64,000 nt of DNA. It comes from Actimicrobium sp047621345. GTDB taxonomy: Bacteria; Pseudomonadota; Gammaproteobacteria; Burkholderiales; Burkholderiaceae_D. A program made the translations under genes and the position numbers. The stretch is from assembly GCA_047621345.1 (NCBI GenBank), contig JBLHLW010000010.1, forward strand, positions 1 to 64,000, written 5' to 3'. This document shows, piece after piece, positions 7,890 to 16,138 of the stretch (position 1 is its first letter; each line of letters opens with the position of its first letter). The notes under the pieces are model-generated. The model was not told the DNA's origin. It did no database searches and saw only the letters and a program-made list of their open reading frames with translations.

Positions 7890-9515
7890 ATGCTGACCCG
7901 TATTGGAGATATGAAGATCCGCACCAAATTGTATGGCGGTTTTGGGGCCATCGTCGTTGCACTGGCAACACTGGTGGGAATTTCCTATGACAGTTCGTTG
8001 AGACTGGCACGCGCCAACAGCATCAACATGACCGCGTATGAAACGCAGGAACAGATGCATGCCCTGATGGAAAGTCTGGCCAACATTCAGACGGGTGCCC
8101 GAGGCTATGCACTGACCGGCGATGAAATGTTCCTGGCACCGCTGCAGGCTGGGAAAATGGCGTTCACCGCGCGGATGGAAAAAGCGCAGTCCCTGGTGCG
8201 CGGCGACGAGAAGCAACAAGTCCGGCTCAATGCGCTGGCAGTCGAACAGAAAAAATGGCTGAAGGTCGCCATCGAGCCGGTCTTGAAAATGCGTCGCGGC
8301 GTGACCGCAGGCGTGATCAAGTTCGAGTCGTTGGTGCAGTTCGAGCAGGGCGGCCGGGGTGAGCGCTCGATGATGGCGATGCGCGGCATGCTCGATGAAA
8401 TCAATGCGGCTGAAACTACCTTGCTGGTGCAGCGTGCTGAGGATGTGGCGACGTTCGAGCGATTAGCGCTGCGAGTGCTGATCGGTGGCGGGATCGTGGC
8501 AGCGTTATTTGCCGGTGCAGTTGCAATGCTGATGATCCGTAATATCGTGCAACCGCTGCTCAAAGCAGTGCGGGTCGCCGAAATGGTCGCCGCGGGCGAT
8601 CTCACCAGTAAGATCGAAGTGCGTTCGCGCGACGAGACCGGACAGTTGCTGGCGGCACTGAAATTGATGAACGACAGCCTGGTGGGCATAGTCGGACAAG
8701 TCCGCGACGGTACGGCGACGATAGCAGCGGCATCGGACCAGATGACGACTGGTAACCTGGCCTTGGCCGAACGCACCGAACAACAAGCGGACACGCTGAA
8801 AAAAACCGCCTCGTCGATGGAACAGATGACTGCCACGGTCAATCAAAACGCCGGGAATGCCAGTCAGGCAGAAGCACTGGCGACATCGGCTTCCGACGCC
8901 GCACGCAAAGGAGGTATTGCGGTCATGGAAGTGGTGCAGACAATGGCATCGATCCGCGCCTCGGCGCAAAAGATCAACGACATCATCAGCGTCATTGACG
9001 GGATCGCCTTCCAGACCAATATTCTGGCACTCAATGCTGCAGTCGAAGCGGCACGGGCAGGCGAGCAGGGACGTGGATTTGCGGTAGTGGCGACCGAAGT
9101 GCGCAATCTGGCGCAACGCTCGGCCAGTGCAGCAAAGGAAATCAAGGTGCTGATCGTCAATTCGACCGGGCAGGTGGAAGCAGGCAGCAAACTGGTACGC
9201 AATGCTGGCGCGACAATGGAAGAGATCGTTGCCAGCGTCAGGCAGGTCGGCGCCATCATTGGTGAAATCAATCTGGTCGGCCGCGAACAAAGCATCGGGA
9301 TCGGCCTGATCAATCAGGCCGTCGCCGAGATGGATCAGGCGACCCGCAAGAATGCGGAACTGGTGCAAGAGGCCGCCGCAGAAGCGCGGGCCTTGCAGGA
9401 ACAGGCACGTAGCCAGGAGCAACTGATGCGCGCCTTTCAGCTCGGGCCTGGTGCTGGTCTGGGTCAGACCGGCATGCATCGCGCCTTGAGTTACGACGAC
9501 GGCGTCAACAGTTGA
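7890..9515 (+). CDS. Methyl-accepting chemotaxis protein with CHASE3-like sensor
   Basis: A 541-aa chemoreceptor. Membrane segments lie near residues 15-33 and 195-213. The periplasmic part between them has CHASE3-like features (LANIQTGARGYALTGDEMFLAPL). A HAMP linker follows (RNIVQPLLKAVRVAEMVAAGDL). The signalling domain contains the conserved hairpin IDGIAFQTNILALNAAVEAARAG with EQGRGFAVVATEVR. It relays a ligand or redox signal to CheA/CheW. No NWETF-type tether is seen at the C-terminus. No che genes are in the window, so it is an orphan receptor. The upstream gap is only 51 bases, so co-transcription with the redox cluster is possible. Confidence 0.93.
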   Translation: MLTRIGDMKIRTKLYGGFGAIVVALATLVGISYDSSLRLARANSINMTAYETQEQMHALMESLANIQTGARGYALTGDEMFLAPLQAGKMAFTARMEKAQSLVRGDEKQQVRLNALAVEQKKWLKVAIEPVLKMRRGVTAGVIKFESLVQFEQGGRGERSMMAMRGMLDEINAAETTLLVQRAEDVATFERLALRVLIGGGIVAALFAGAVAMLMIRNIVQPLLKAVRVAEMVAAGDLTSKIEVRSRDETGQLLAALKLMNDSLVGIVGQVRDGTATIAAASDQMTTGNLALAERTEQQADTLKKTASSMEQMTATVNQNAGNASQAEALATSASDAARKGGIAVMEVVQTMASIRASAQKINDIISVIDGIAFQTNILALNAAVEAARAGEQGRGFAVVATEVRNLAQRSASAAKEIKVLIVNSTGQVEAGSKLVRNAGATMEEIVASVRQVGAIIGEINLVGREQSIGIGLINQAVAEMDQATRKNAELVQEAAAEARALQEQARSQEQLMRAFQLGPGAGLGQTGMHRALSYDDGVNS

Positions 9516-9521
9516 TATTTG

Positions 9522-9555
9522 GTTGAGTATTCTCAACACTCGGGAAGGCACCCGT
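9522..9555. other. Two adjacent short inverted repeats after the chemoreceptor gene
   Basis: GTTGAG-TATT-CTCAAC (9522-9537) and CGGG-AAGGCA-CCCG (9542-9555) lie back to back in the 154-base gap between the chemoreceptor and the RiPP-like cluster. No T-run follows, so they do not look like a classical terminator. They may be transcript-end structures or an operator for the cluster. Confidence 0.4.
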
Positions 9556-9669
9556 ACCTAAGATGGTTTGTCGAATTGTCTGCAACCCGCATGGGCACGA
9601 TGGGATTTCGTATCCAGCGCGCGGTAGCCAAGACAACTCACATTCCTTAACTTTTTTACGAGGTACATC

Positions 9670-9870
9670 ATGCCTATCGATCTCTCCAAGGTCACCCGTG
9701 AAGAACTGATGACCATTCACAATGAGGTGCTGCGCAATATCGCGTTGCAGACCAAAGAAGACCTCGCCAAGAATGTCAACGCGGCCGGTCACGACTCCCA
9801 CGGCAGCAACCACTCCAATAACAAAATCGTTGATCTTCAGGGTCAGATATCCGAGATATTGCGACGTTGA
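9670..9870 (+). CDS. Candidate RiPP precursor peptide, His-rich core
   Basis: A 66-aa peptide with no family I can name. It is preceded by GAGG at 9659-9662 with good spacing. The first 35 residues are charged and helix-like, as expected for a leader (DLSKVTREELMTIHNEVL). Residues 41-50 read HDSHGSNHSN, that is three consecutive aromatic-X-Ser/Asn triplets: HDS, HGS, HSN. FxsB-type radical SAM enzymes are known to join an aromatic residue to the residue two positions later, so this stretch is a plausible core. It ends IVDLQGQISEILRR. The gene lies 119 bases before the maturase gene. Being the precursor is an inference from size, composition and position. Confidence 0.65.
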   Translation: MPIDLSKVTREELMTIHNEVLRNIALQTKEDLAKNVNAAGHDSHGSNHSNNKIVDLQGQISEILRR

Positions 9871-9989
9871 TGCGGTTCATCGCGAGGTGTCTGCGACGGA
9901 CAGGCGTTACCGTGTGACCATGCCGGGCGCGGTATTGGTGGCCGGTCCGATGGGGGAGTTCGAATGATTGGGATGGCGGGAGGCTGCGC

Positions 9990-11372
9990 ATGGAAATGCA
10001 ATGGTCAGGTACGGATGTGTTTAGTGCGCTTATTCCTGTAGAGACCGAACGGGTTGGCGCCCGGAATGGCAAGGAGGCTGACAAGGAGGCTGACAAGCTT
10101 GCCGGAAAGCAGTTCGATGGCGCCGACATCGTCAATGCCGGCAACCACCGTGCGCCACCGGATGCGGTAGTCAATCAGGTCATCCTGAAGATTGTGCAGC
10201 GCTGCAATCTTGATTGCACTTACTGCTATGTCTATAACCGTGGCGACGACTCCTGGAAGACGCGGCCGCCGGTCATTTCCGAGCGCGTACTGATCCGGTT
10301 GGCCGAGCGGATCAACGAACATTGCCGACGCCACAATTTATCGAGTTTTACAATCGAATTGCACGGTGGCGAACCGCTGCTGATCGGCAAACGCAAGATG
10401 CAGGCGTTGCTAACCTTGTTGCGCTCCCGTGTCGATGCGGTCCATCTCCGCTTCACGATGCAGACTAACGGACTGCTACTCGATTCGGAATGGATCGATT
10501 TGCTGGCGCGTCACCGGGTCTCGTTCGGCATCAGTCTCGACGGTCCGCCGGCAATGGCCGATCGTTATCGACTCTTGCGCAAAGACCGCTCCGGATCGAC
10601 GCAAAAACTGCTCGACATTATTGTGCAGTTACGCAGCCAGGGACCCCTATTCGACCAGCTCTTTGGCGGTTGCCTATGTGTGGTCAATCCGGAGTGCGAT
10701 GGCGGCGAACTGGTTGACTGGTTTGTTGCGCAGGGTTTCAACGCCTTTGATTTTTTGCTGCCAGATGGCAATCGATTGAACCCACCGCAAGGTTGGACCG
10801 GCGTCGCGCCGTATCGCCGGTTCCTGTTATCGGCTTTCGAGCGCTGGTATGCACTCGGTGCGCGCGCGCCGCGTATCCGCAAATTTGAACTGATGATGTC
10901 CGGCCTGCTCGGTGGCAAAGTGTTTCTCGATGCGCTGGGTGGCGATCTGCGTTTGCTGTGCGTACTTGAGTCCGATGGCTCTATCGGTGTCAGCGACGTC
11001 ACCCGCATCTGTGGTGGCGAGTATGCCAATGATGTCCTGAATATTTTCGATCACGCGCTCGACGAGCATGTGCGGCGTTATCGCATCGACGAAGTACAGC
11101 AAGTCTGCGGCACCTGTCGCGCCTGCCCGCATCTGGCCAGTTGTGGTGGTGGCTACTTGCCACATCGTTTCAATGGCATTCATTTTGCCAATCCGTCGAT
11201 TTATTGTGAGGCGTTGTATGCCTTGTCGGAGCGCATGACGCAGCTGTTGCGCGAGAATCTGCCAACGCGGTTGCTGGCCGAGATGGCGACGTCGTCGTCC
11301 TCGCTTTTACCGTCGGTGACCGCAGCATCTTCGCCGCAGTCTGCCGCGATGTTGACCGGGACCGTGTCATGA
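9990..11372 (+). CDS. FxsB-like radical SAM/SPASM peptide maturase
   Basis: A 460-aa enzyme. The radical SAM cluster motif CNLDCTYC is at residues 72-79, followed by YVYNRGD. Other radical SAM features are ELHGGEPLL, FTMQTNGLLL and GISLDGPPA. The C-terminal SPASM-like region has CGTCRACPHLASCGGGY, then PHRFNG, and a final Cys in SIYCEALYAL, as in FxsB-family cyclophane-forming maturases. The start at 9990 has GGGAGG at 9978-9983. A 12-base direct duplication near 10070-10094 gives KEADKEADK in the N-terminal extension. The gene overlaps the HExxH gene by 4 bases. It probably installs a carbon-carbon crosslink on the 66-aa peptide. Confidence 0.85.
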   Translation: MEMQWSGTDVFSALIPVETERVGARNGKEADKEADKLAGKQFDGADIVNAGNHRAPPDAVVNQVILKIVQRCNLDCTYCYVYNRGDDSWKTRPPVISERVLIRLAERINEHCRRHNLSSFTIELHGGEPLLIGKRKMQALLTLLRSRVDAVHLRFTMQTNGLLLDSEWIDLLARHRVSFGISLDGPPAMADRYRLLRKDRSGSTQKLLDIIVQLRSQGPLFDQLFGGCLCVVNPECDGGELVDWFVAQGFNAFDFLLPDGNRLNPPQGWTGVAPYRRFLLSAFERWYALGARAPRIRKFELMMSGLLGGKVFLDALGGDLRLLCVLESDGSIGVSDVTRICGGEYANDVLNIFDHALDEHVRRYRIDEVQQVCGTCRACPHLASCGGGYLPHRFNGIHFANPSIYCEALYALSERMTQLLRENLPTRLLAEMATSSSSLLPSVTAASSPQSAAMLTGTVS

Positions 11373-12559
11373 GCAACTGGGTACACCAGTTCAGCTTGCC
11401 TTGTGCCGAACCCTGCGAATCCGTATTCGATACCGTTGTTACCTCACACGGAGTCGCCGTGGCGAACTGGTTACTGGAGCGTCATGCCGATGATATTGCC
11501 CGCGCCAGCGACGGGCTGGTCGAGTTCATCCAGCGCTGGATCAGCGCACCGCAGGTCTCGAAAACCGCTTGGGATGTCGCGTTCGGACGGGCGCATCTGG
11601 CCTTGAAAGATGGTCGGCAGGATGCCGCAGTCGTACTCGATGCTGCAGTGCGGGTTGGCTTGCGCCTGGCGGCCAGCGGACAACCGGGACGCTGGAGTGC
11701 GCAGATGGCACCGACGTCGATCCAGCTTGATGACCGGGTCATCGACGGCGTTGAGCAGATCGAGGTGCATGTCGACGAGGTCAGTTGGGATGCCGGCAGC
11801 CGTCTCTGCCTGCGTTTGGCGGACGGTAATGCGCTGCTCTGGCGGCGTGATGGGGATCATTGGGTGGGGGAGGGAGGCAGTCGCTTGGCATCGGTTGGCC
11901 GCACGCATCCGATTTACCTGCTACCACGGCAAGCTTTGCCAGCCGAGGAACGCGGCGGTGAAATTTTCCATCAATGCCAGCCAGTCGAATATATCTGTTC
12001 GTCGATGGCGCAGTCGTTTCACGACGGCATGGCCGTGCTGCAGCAGAATGTGCCGGATTATTTGCCGTGGGTTGAACGGGTGCTCAATGGCATCGTCGTG
12101 TGTCCGGTGGAGGCCCAATACCGACTCGTCAGCGGCAGCTGGGAAGACGTGCCCGGCTTCGTCCATATGTCGAGTCCGCATGACGGCATCGACATCGCCG
12201 AAATCCTTGTTCATGAATGCGCGCATCAGTATTTTTACATGCTGCAGCGTGTCGGCGCGGTCGATGACGCGTCGGATAGTGAGCTGTACTGGTCACCTCC
12301 GATCCGCAAGAAGCGACCGCTGAGTCGGATACTGATGGCATATCACGCGCTGGCTAACGTGCAGTTGCTGTACGAAGCAGTACGGCGTAATACCGCCAAT
12401 TCTCCGCACGACATCCGCTATGTCGAGATCAATGAGCCTGATCTGCAAGCTGCAATCCGCGCACTCGATGCGCCCTTGCGTGACAATCCGGCGCTAACCG
12501 CGCTCGGTCGTGGGCTGTATACGCCGCTGGCGGAGCGCATTGCCGCACTGTCGCAGTGA
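11369..12559 (+). CDS. HExxH-motif peptide-modifying enzyme of FxsB-type clusters
   Basis: A 396-aa protein. The metal-binding motif HECAH is at 282-286 in EILVHECAHQYFYML. It is followed by ELYWSPPIRKKRPLSRIL and AYHALANVQLLYEA, the layout of the HExxH domain found fused to or next to FxsB-type maturases. Members of that group have been described as alpha-ketoglutarate-dependent peptide beta-hydroxylases rather than proteases; I state this from memory. The N-terminal 200 residues show no motif I recognise. ATGA overlap with the maturase gene indicates tight coupling. The likely substrate is the same precursor peptide. Confidence 0.8.
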   Translation: MSNWVHQFSLPCAEPCESVFDTVVTSHGVAVANWLLERHADDIARASDGLVEFIQRWISAPQVSKTAWDVAFGRAHLALKDGRQDAAVVLDAAVRVGLRLAASGQPGRWSAQMAPTSIQLDDRVIDGVEQIEVHVDEVSWDAGSRLCLRLADGNALLWRRDGDHWVGEGGSRLASVGRTHPIYLLPRQALPAEERGGEIFHQCQPVEYICSSMAQSFHDGMAVLQQNVPDYLPWVERVLNGIVVCPVEAQYRLVSGSWEDVPGFVHMSSPHDGIDIAEILVHECAHQYFYMLQRVGAVDDASDSELYWSPPIRKKRPLSRILMAYHALANVQLLYEAVRRNTANSPHDIRYVEINEPDLQAAIRALDAPLRDNPALTALGRGLYTPLAERIAALSQ

Positions 12560-12572
12560 CTGGGGTGCGCAG

Positions 12573-13277
12573 ATGGGGGCGTCATCGGGACTTGTTGCAT
12601 CGGGTGAGCTAGAGAATGTGCCGGTGTCGCAGGCTCCGGCACCAGTCATCTCTTCGTGGGATGACTGGTGCCCAGCCGCGGCTGACTATTTGCACGATGT
12701 GAGCGGGATTCATGGCGCCGGACATGCGGGCAGGGTGATGGTGTGGGCCAGCTTGATCGGTGGCTGGATGCAGCAGCAAGGTATTGCTGTTGATCTCGAT
12801 GTTGTGCGCTGGTCAGCGACGCTGCATGACGTGCGCCGACTCCATGATGGGCATGATCCGCTGCATGGTGCGCGTTGCAGCGCGTGGATTCGCGAGGGGG
12901 GATTTGCGGCCAGCCATGGTTTGCCTGCCAGTCGCCTCAACGCCGATCAGCTGGACCAGATTGCCTATTGCTGTACCTGGCATGTGCCGCCTGATCAGGC
13001 GGCGCCAGTGATGACGCCGGAACTGACGTGCCTCAAGGACGCCGATGCACTTGACCGGGTCCGGCTCGGCGGATTGAACCGGCGATTTTTGCGTACCGGC
13101 TTTGCTGCAGCGCTGGTTCAGCAGGCGCAGTTTCTGTGCGATACCAGTGAAGTGCAGTGTGGTTTTCGACAGGATCAATGGCGTGCTGTAAGGCAGGCAG
13201 CACAAAGGATGGGCATATGGTCGTCGCCGGATGACATCCGCTCGCAGGTCGATCAGTTACATTTTTTTGTGACCTGA
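12573..13277 (+). CDS. HD-domain phosphohydrolase-like protein in the RiPP-like cluster
   Basis: A 234-aa protein with an HD-superfamily arrangement: GIHGAGHAGRV (His47/His51), then LHDVRRLHDGHD with the HD pair at 85-86, and a later Asp in CLKDADALDRVRLGG. A metal-dependent phosphohydrolase is the usual role, but the substrate cannot be predicted. ATG at 12573 is chosen; a longer frame to 12510 would overlap the HExxH gene by 50 bases. The gap to the HExxH gene is 13 bases and to the next gene 7 bases, so it belongs to the same operon. An HD protein is not a common partner of FxsB-type maturases as far as I know. Confidence 0.75.
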   Translation: MGASSGLVASGELENVPVSQAPAPVISSWDDWCPAAADYLHDVSGIHGAGHAGRVMVWASLIGGWMQQQGIAVDLDVVRWSATLHDVRRLHDGHDPLHGARCSAWIREGGFAASHGLPASRLNADQLDQIAYCCTWHVPPDQAAPVMTPELTCLKDADALDRVRLGGLNRRFLRTGFAAALVQQAQFLCDTSEVQCGFRQDQWRAVRQAAQRMGIWSSPDDIRSQVDQLHFFVT

Positions 13278-13284
13278 GGACGGT

Positions 13285-13884
13285 GTGAGCGAGGTCAACG
13301 TTACACAAGTTCACCAGCCAGTCCACCCGATCGACTTGACTGGCGTGCCCAGCGAACGGGCGTTACTGATGTGCGAGGCATTGGCCGGTTGCGGCACGCT
13401 CGTGCTTCACGGTAGCAATGTCCATCCGGTGCTGCAGATGATTGAACCACGCCAGGCGAACGACAGCGCCAAATCCTCGGGCAACCAGTGCGCGGTGTAT
13501 GCCAGTCTGGATGCCAGGGTGGCCTTGATGCATGCATTGCTTGATCGGCGCTACCTGTCAGCGCGATTGGGATCCTGGCGGGTCGGTCATTGCTGGCGTG
13601 ATGGCCAGCTTCGGTTTAGCGTCAGCGACAACCTGTATCAGCTGTTCTGCGACGGCGATCCCGGCTTGCTGTCGGCGGGGGTTATTTACGGGCTGGAGCG
13701 ATGTCATTTTGTGCGTGCCGCAGACTCGGCGACGGAGTTCCATGCGCTCTCGCAGCAGCGACCTGTGCACATCCTGAAGGTGCCAGCAGCGCTCGGACGC
13801 GATCTGTTCCGGACCGACGGTGATATTGCTGGCGCTGCTGTCATTCGATATCCAGCGTCAGAATCTGGTCCTCAAATCGGATAA
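13285..13884 (+). CDS. Unrecognised protein, possible ADP-ribosyltransferase-like fold
   Basis: A 199-aa protein starting with GTG at 13285, the last gene of the RiPP-like operon. I cannot assign a family with confidence. The middle resembles ADP-ribosyltransferase folds: LVLHGSN (His42), then IEPRQ, a gap with Gly, then VYASLDARVALMHAL (Tyr72), and later EFHALSQQRPVHILKVP. In that superfamily an early His or Arg, a mid Tyr or Ser and a late Glu form the NAD site. The alignment is by eye only. It could instead be an accessory or immunity protein of unknown fold. No signal peptide or membrane segment is visible. Confidence 0.55.
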   Translation: MSEVNVTQVHQPVHPIDLTGVPSERALLMCEALAGCGTLVLHGSNVHPVLQMIEPRQANDSAKSSGNQCAVYASLDARVALMHALLDRRYLSARLGSWRVGHCWRDGQLRFSVSDNLYQLFCDGDPGLLSAGVIYGLERCHFVRAADSATEFHALSQQRPVHILKVPAALGRDLFRTDGDIAGAAVIRYPASESGPQIG

Positions 13885-13905
13885 AAGGTAAGGCGCTCAA
13901 GCGGC

Positions 13906-14485
13906 TCGTAGGGTGGGCACAGCTGTATCGTGCCCACGCGAATGCCCCGCCAACCGCCCCGAATTGACCGACCTCTCCAGTTCGCGCGCGTGGGCACGAG
14001 AGGCTGTGCCCATCCTACTAGCCATTACGCGTCGGGTGGTCACGGCATCATCGTGGTCACGTGAATGCGTCGCTGAACGGCCTGAATTGGCGGGCGTGTC
14101 TGGTTCGCGCGCGTGGGCACAACAAGCCGTGCCCACCCTACCAGCCATCGTTCGTCGGGTGGTCACTGCATCATCGTGGTCACGTGAATGCGTCGCTGAA
14201 CGGCCTGAATTGGCGGGCGTGTCTGGTTCGCGCGCGTGGGCACAACAAGCCGTGCTCACCCTACCAGCCATCGTTCGTCGGGTGGTCACGGCATCATCGT
14301 GGTCACGTGAATGCGTCGCTGAACGGCCTGAATTGGCTGGCGTGTCTGGTTCGCGCGCGTGGGCACAACAAGCCGTGCCCACCCTACCAGCCATCGTTCG
14401 TCGGGTGAGCACGGTATCATCGTGCCCAAGCGAATGCGCCACCGAGCGATCGGAATTGGCGGGGCTGTTCGGTTCACGCGCGCGA
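13906..14485. repeat. 123-bp tandem repeat array of the dispersed palindromic family
   Basis: The landmark GTCGGGT recurs at 14031, 14154, 14277 and 14400, exactly 123 bases apart; the inner units are almost identical. Each unit holds a GCGTGGGCAC...GTGCCCACC palindrome and a second one that in the inner copies reads GTGGTCACG...CGTGGTCAC. The flanking copies (13906-13938 and around 14405-14430) keep forms closer to GTGGGCAC/GTGCCCAC. Since 123 is a multiple of three, long open frames exist on both strands; they are not treated as genes. Confidence 0.9.
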
Positions 14486-14663
14486 TTTTCATCGGCGCCG
14501 TACCGTGAGTTATCTCGGTCAGTATGTTTTATTGATCATTGTCTGTAGACAGTTATTGTCGCAAGTGCAATATTGTCGGATACTTTGCCCGCTCCATCGA
14601 CGGCTGCGGAAGGGGTGCTCGGTGCAGGATGTGCAGCTTCCAGAAAGCGAGGATTCCTTGAGT

Positions 14664-15113
14664 GTGAAACCTGATCGACACGACTTCAATTGCCTACGTG
14701 ATATTCCACGTCAAGCAGGGTGCCTGTTACTGACAACCTGCATTGTTATCGCGCTGGTCCCGGCGACGCTACAAGCGTCCCCAGTCCTACGATGCCAAAT
14801 CGATCAAGGTGGTAGTACACGCATGCTAGACGTCACGCCAACCGATGACCCCTATCGTGTCAAGGCCATCGATATCAATGGCCGGTTCCGCTTCAAAGCC
14901 GTGATGATAGGTAACGACCGTCAGGTCGATTACATCAAGCTTTACACCTACGATCAGGCCCGGCGACAGCCCGCGCTACTGCATCAGGCGGTGTATCTGA
15001 CGCCATCCGTGTCCGTCTCAACCGCGTCCATGACCGGACTCAATGTTGTCTATGCCCCCGATCTGGAGCGCGAACTGCAGTACCAATGCTCCTTGTTGGA
15101 GGTGACGCGATGA
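14664..15113 (+). CDS. Secreted hypothetical protein coupled to the CapA-like gene
   Basis: About 149 aa if started at GTG 14664; TTG at 14658 is an alternative, with GAGG at 14649-14652. A signal-like segment (CLLLTTCIVIALVPATLQAS) is followed by a mature part of about 110 residues with two Cys (LRCQID, QYQCSLL) that may form a disulfide. I do not recognise the family. Its stop overlaps the start of the CapA-like gene (ATGA, 15110-15113), so the two are made together. The pair lies between two blocks of the dispersed repeat. Confidence 0.65.
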   Translation: MKPDRHDFNCLRDIPRQAGCLLLTTCIVIALVPATLQASPVLRCQIDQGGSTRMLDVTPTDDPYRVKAIDINGRFRFKAVMIGNDRQVDYIKLYTYDQARRQPALLHQAVYLTPSVSVSTASMTGLNVVYAPDLERELQYQCSLLEVTR

Positions 15114-16087
15114 AATCACTTTTTCTGGCTGCGCTACTGACCATACTGTGTCAAGTCACACCGATACTGGCTGCCGAACCCGTCGTCTCAATTGCTTTCG
15201 TCGGCGATATCATGCTCGATGAAACACCGGGCAAAGTGATCAAAAGCGGGCGTGATCCATTCGCGCCGTTCGCAGCCATCCTGAAGTCTGCTGACATCCG
15301 TATCGGCAATCTGGAATGCGTGGTCGCCACCAAGGGAACAGCGCAACCCGGCAAGCCTTATACCTTCCGCGCGCATCCACGGTCGCTGCCGATCCTCAAA
15401 CGCCACTTTGATGCGGTGGCATTGGCGAACAATCATTCAGGCGATTTCGGCCCGTTGGCATTTGCGCAAATGCTCGATCTGCTGGAGCGCCAGGGACTCC
15501 CGTATTTTGGTGGCGGGCGTGATCTGGCACAGGCGCATGTGCCGTTGATCATCGAACGAAAAGGTTTGCGGATTGCTTTTCTTGCCTACAACGAGTTTTT
15601 CCCGCGCAGTTTCGAGGCCGATACCGACAAACCGGGTATCGCCTGGAGCGAAGATGAGCAGGTCGTCCTCGATATCCGTCTCGCGCGTAGTCAGTATCGC
15701 GCCGACCTGGTGATTCCAGTGATGCATTGGGGCTGGGAGCATGAACTTCGTGCCAGTGAACGCCAGCGCCAGCTGGCCCGATTGATGATTGATGCCGGCG
15801 CTGATGCCATCGTGGGCGGACATCCGCATGTCATCCAGGATGTTGAGCAATACCGAGGTAAACCGATTATCTACAGCCTGGGAAATTTCGTGTTCGATGG
15901 CTTCAGCGATCCGGTCAGCAATACCGGCTGGCTGCTGCGCATGGAACTGGATCGGCAGGGAGTGCGCGGCTGGCGCACCGTATCGGCTCGCATAGACCGC
16001 GAAGGAACACCGCACCCGGCGCCGAAGTTGGGCGGGATGTGCTGGGAAAAAGGACAGGACCAAGCAACTGTCTGCCTCGCGCAATAA
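15110..16087 (+). CDS. CapA/PgsA-like metallophosphatase-fold protein
   Basis: A 325-aa protein with an N-terminal signal (ALLTILCQVTPILAAEP). Calcineurin-like metal-site motifs of the CapA family are in order: VGDIMLD near 35, GNLECVV near 70, ANNHSGDFG near 107, MHWGWEHE near 205, GGHPHVIQ near 236 and YSLGNFVFD near 255. CapA and PgsA take part in poly-gamma-glutamate capsule export, but many homologues have no known substrate, and no capB/capC are in the window. Translationally coupled to the preceding secreted protein. Confidence 0.85.
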   Translation: MKSLFLAALLTILCQVTPILAAEPVVSIAFVGDIMLDETPGKVIKSGRDPFAPFAAILKSADIRIGNLECVVATKGTAQPGKPYTFRAHPRSLPILKRHFDAVALANNHSGDFGPLAFAQMLDLLERQGLPYFGGGRDLAQAHVPLIIERKGLRIAFLAYNEFFPRSFEADTDKPGIAWSEDEQVVLDIRLARSQYRADLVIPVMHWGWEHELRASERQRQLARLMIDAGADAIVGGHPHVIQDVEQYRGKPIIYSLGNFVFDGFSDPVSNTGWLLRMELDRQGVRGWRTVSARIDREGTPHPAPKLGGMCWEKGQDQATVCLAQ

Positions 16088-16138
16088 CGCAGCACACCCG
16101 ATCGACTGGGTAACCGGGGCGCTCCATATGCCGTCAAC

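Noticed and set aside
9722..9967. A second small frame between the precursor candidate and the maturase gene
   Set aside because: Overlaps the 66-aa gene in another frame, lacks a ribosome-binding site and has a low-complexity start; the 66-aa frame has better signals.
11369..12559. Zinc protease based on the HECAH motif
   Set aside because: The surrounding sequence fits the HExxH domain associated with FxsB-type maturases, and the protein lacks the secondary motifs of known metalloprotease families.
13897..14548. Long open frames on both strands across the 123-bp array (211 aa plus, 181 aa minus)
   Set aside because: The period is a multiple of three, so any frame free of stops in one unit stays open in all. 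The frames encode only the repeat and have no ribosome-binding site or family character.
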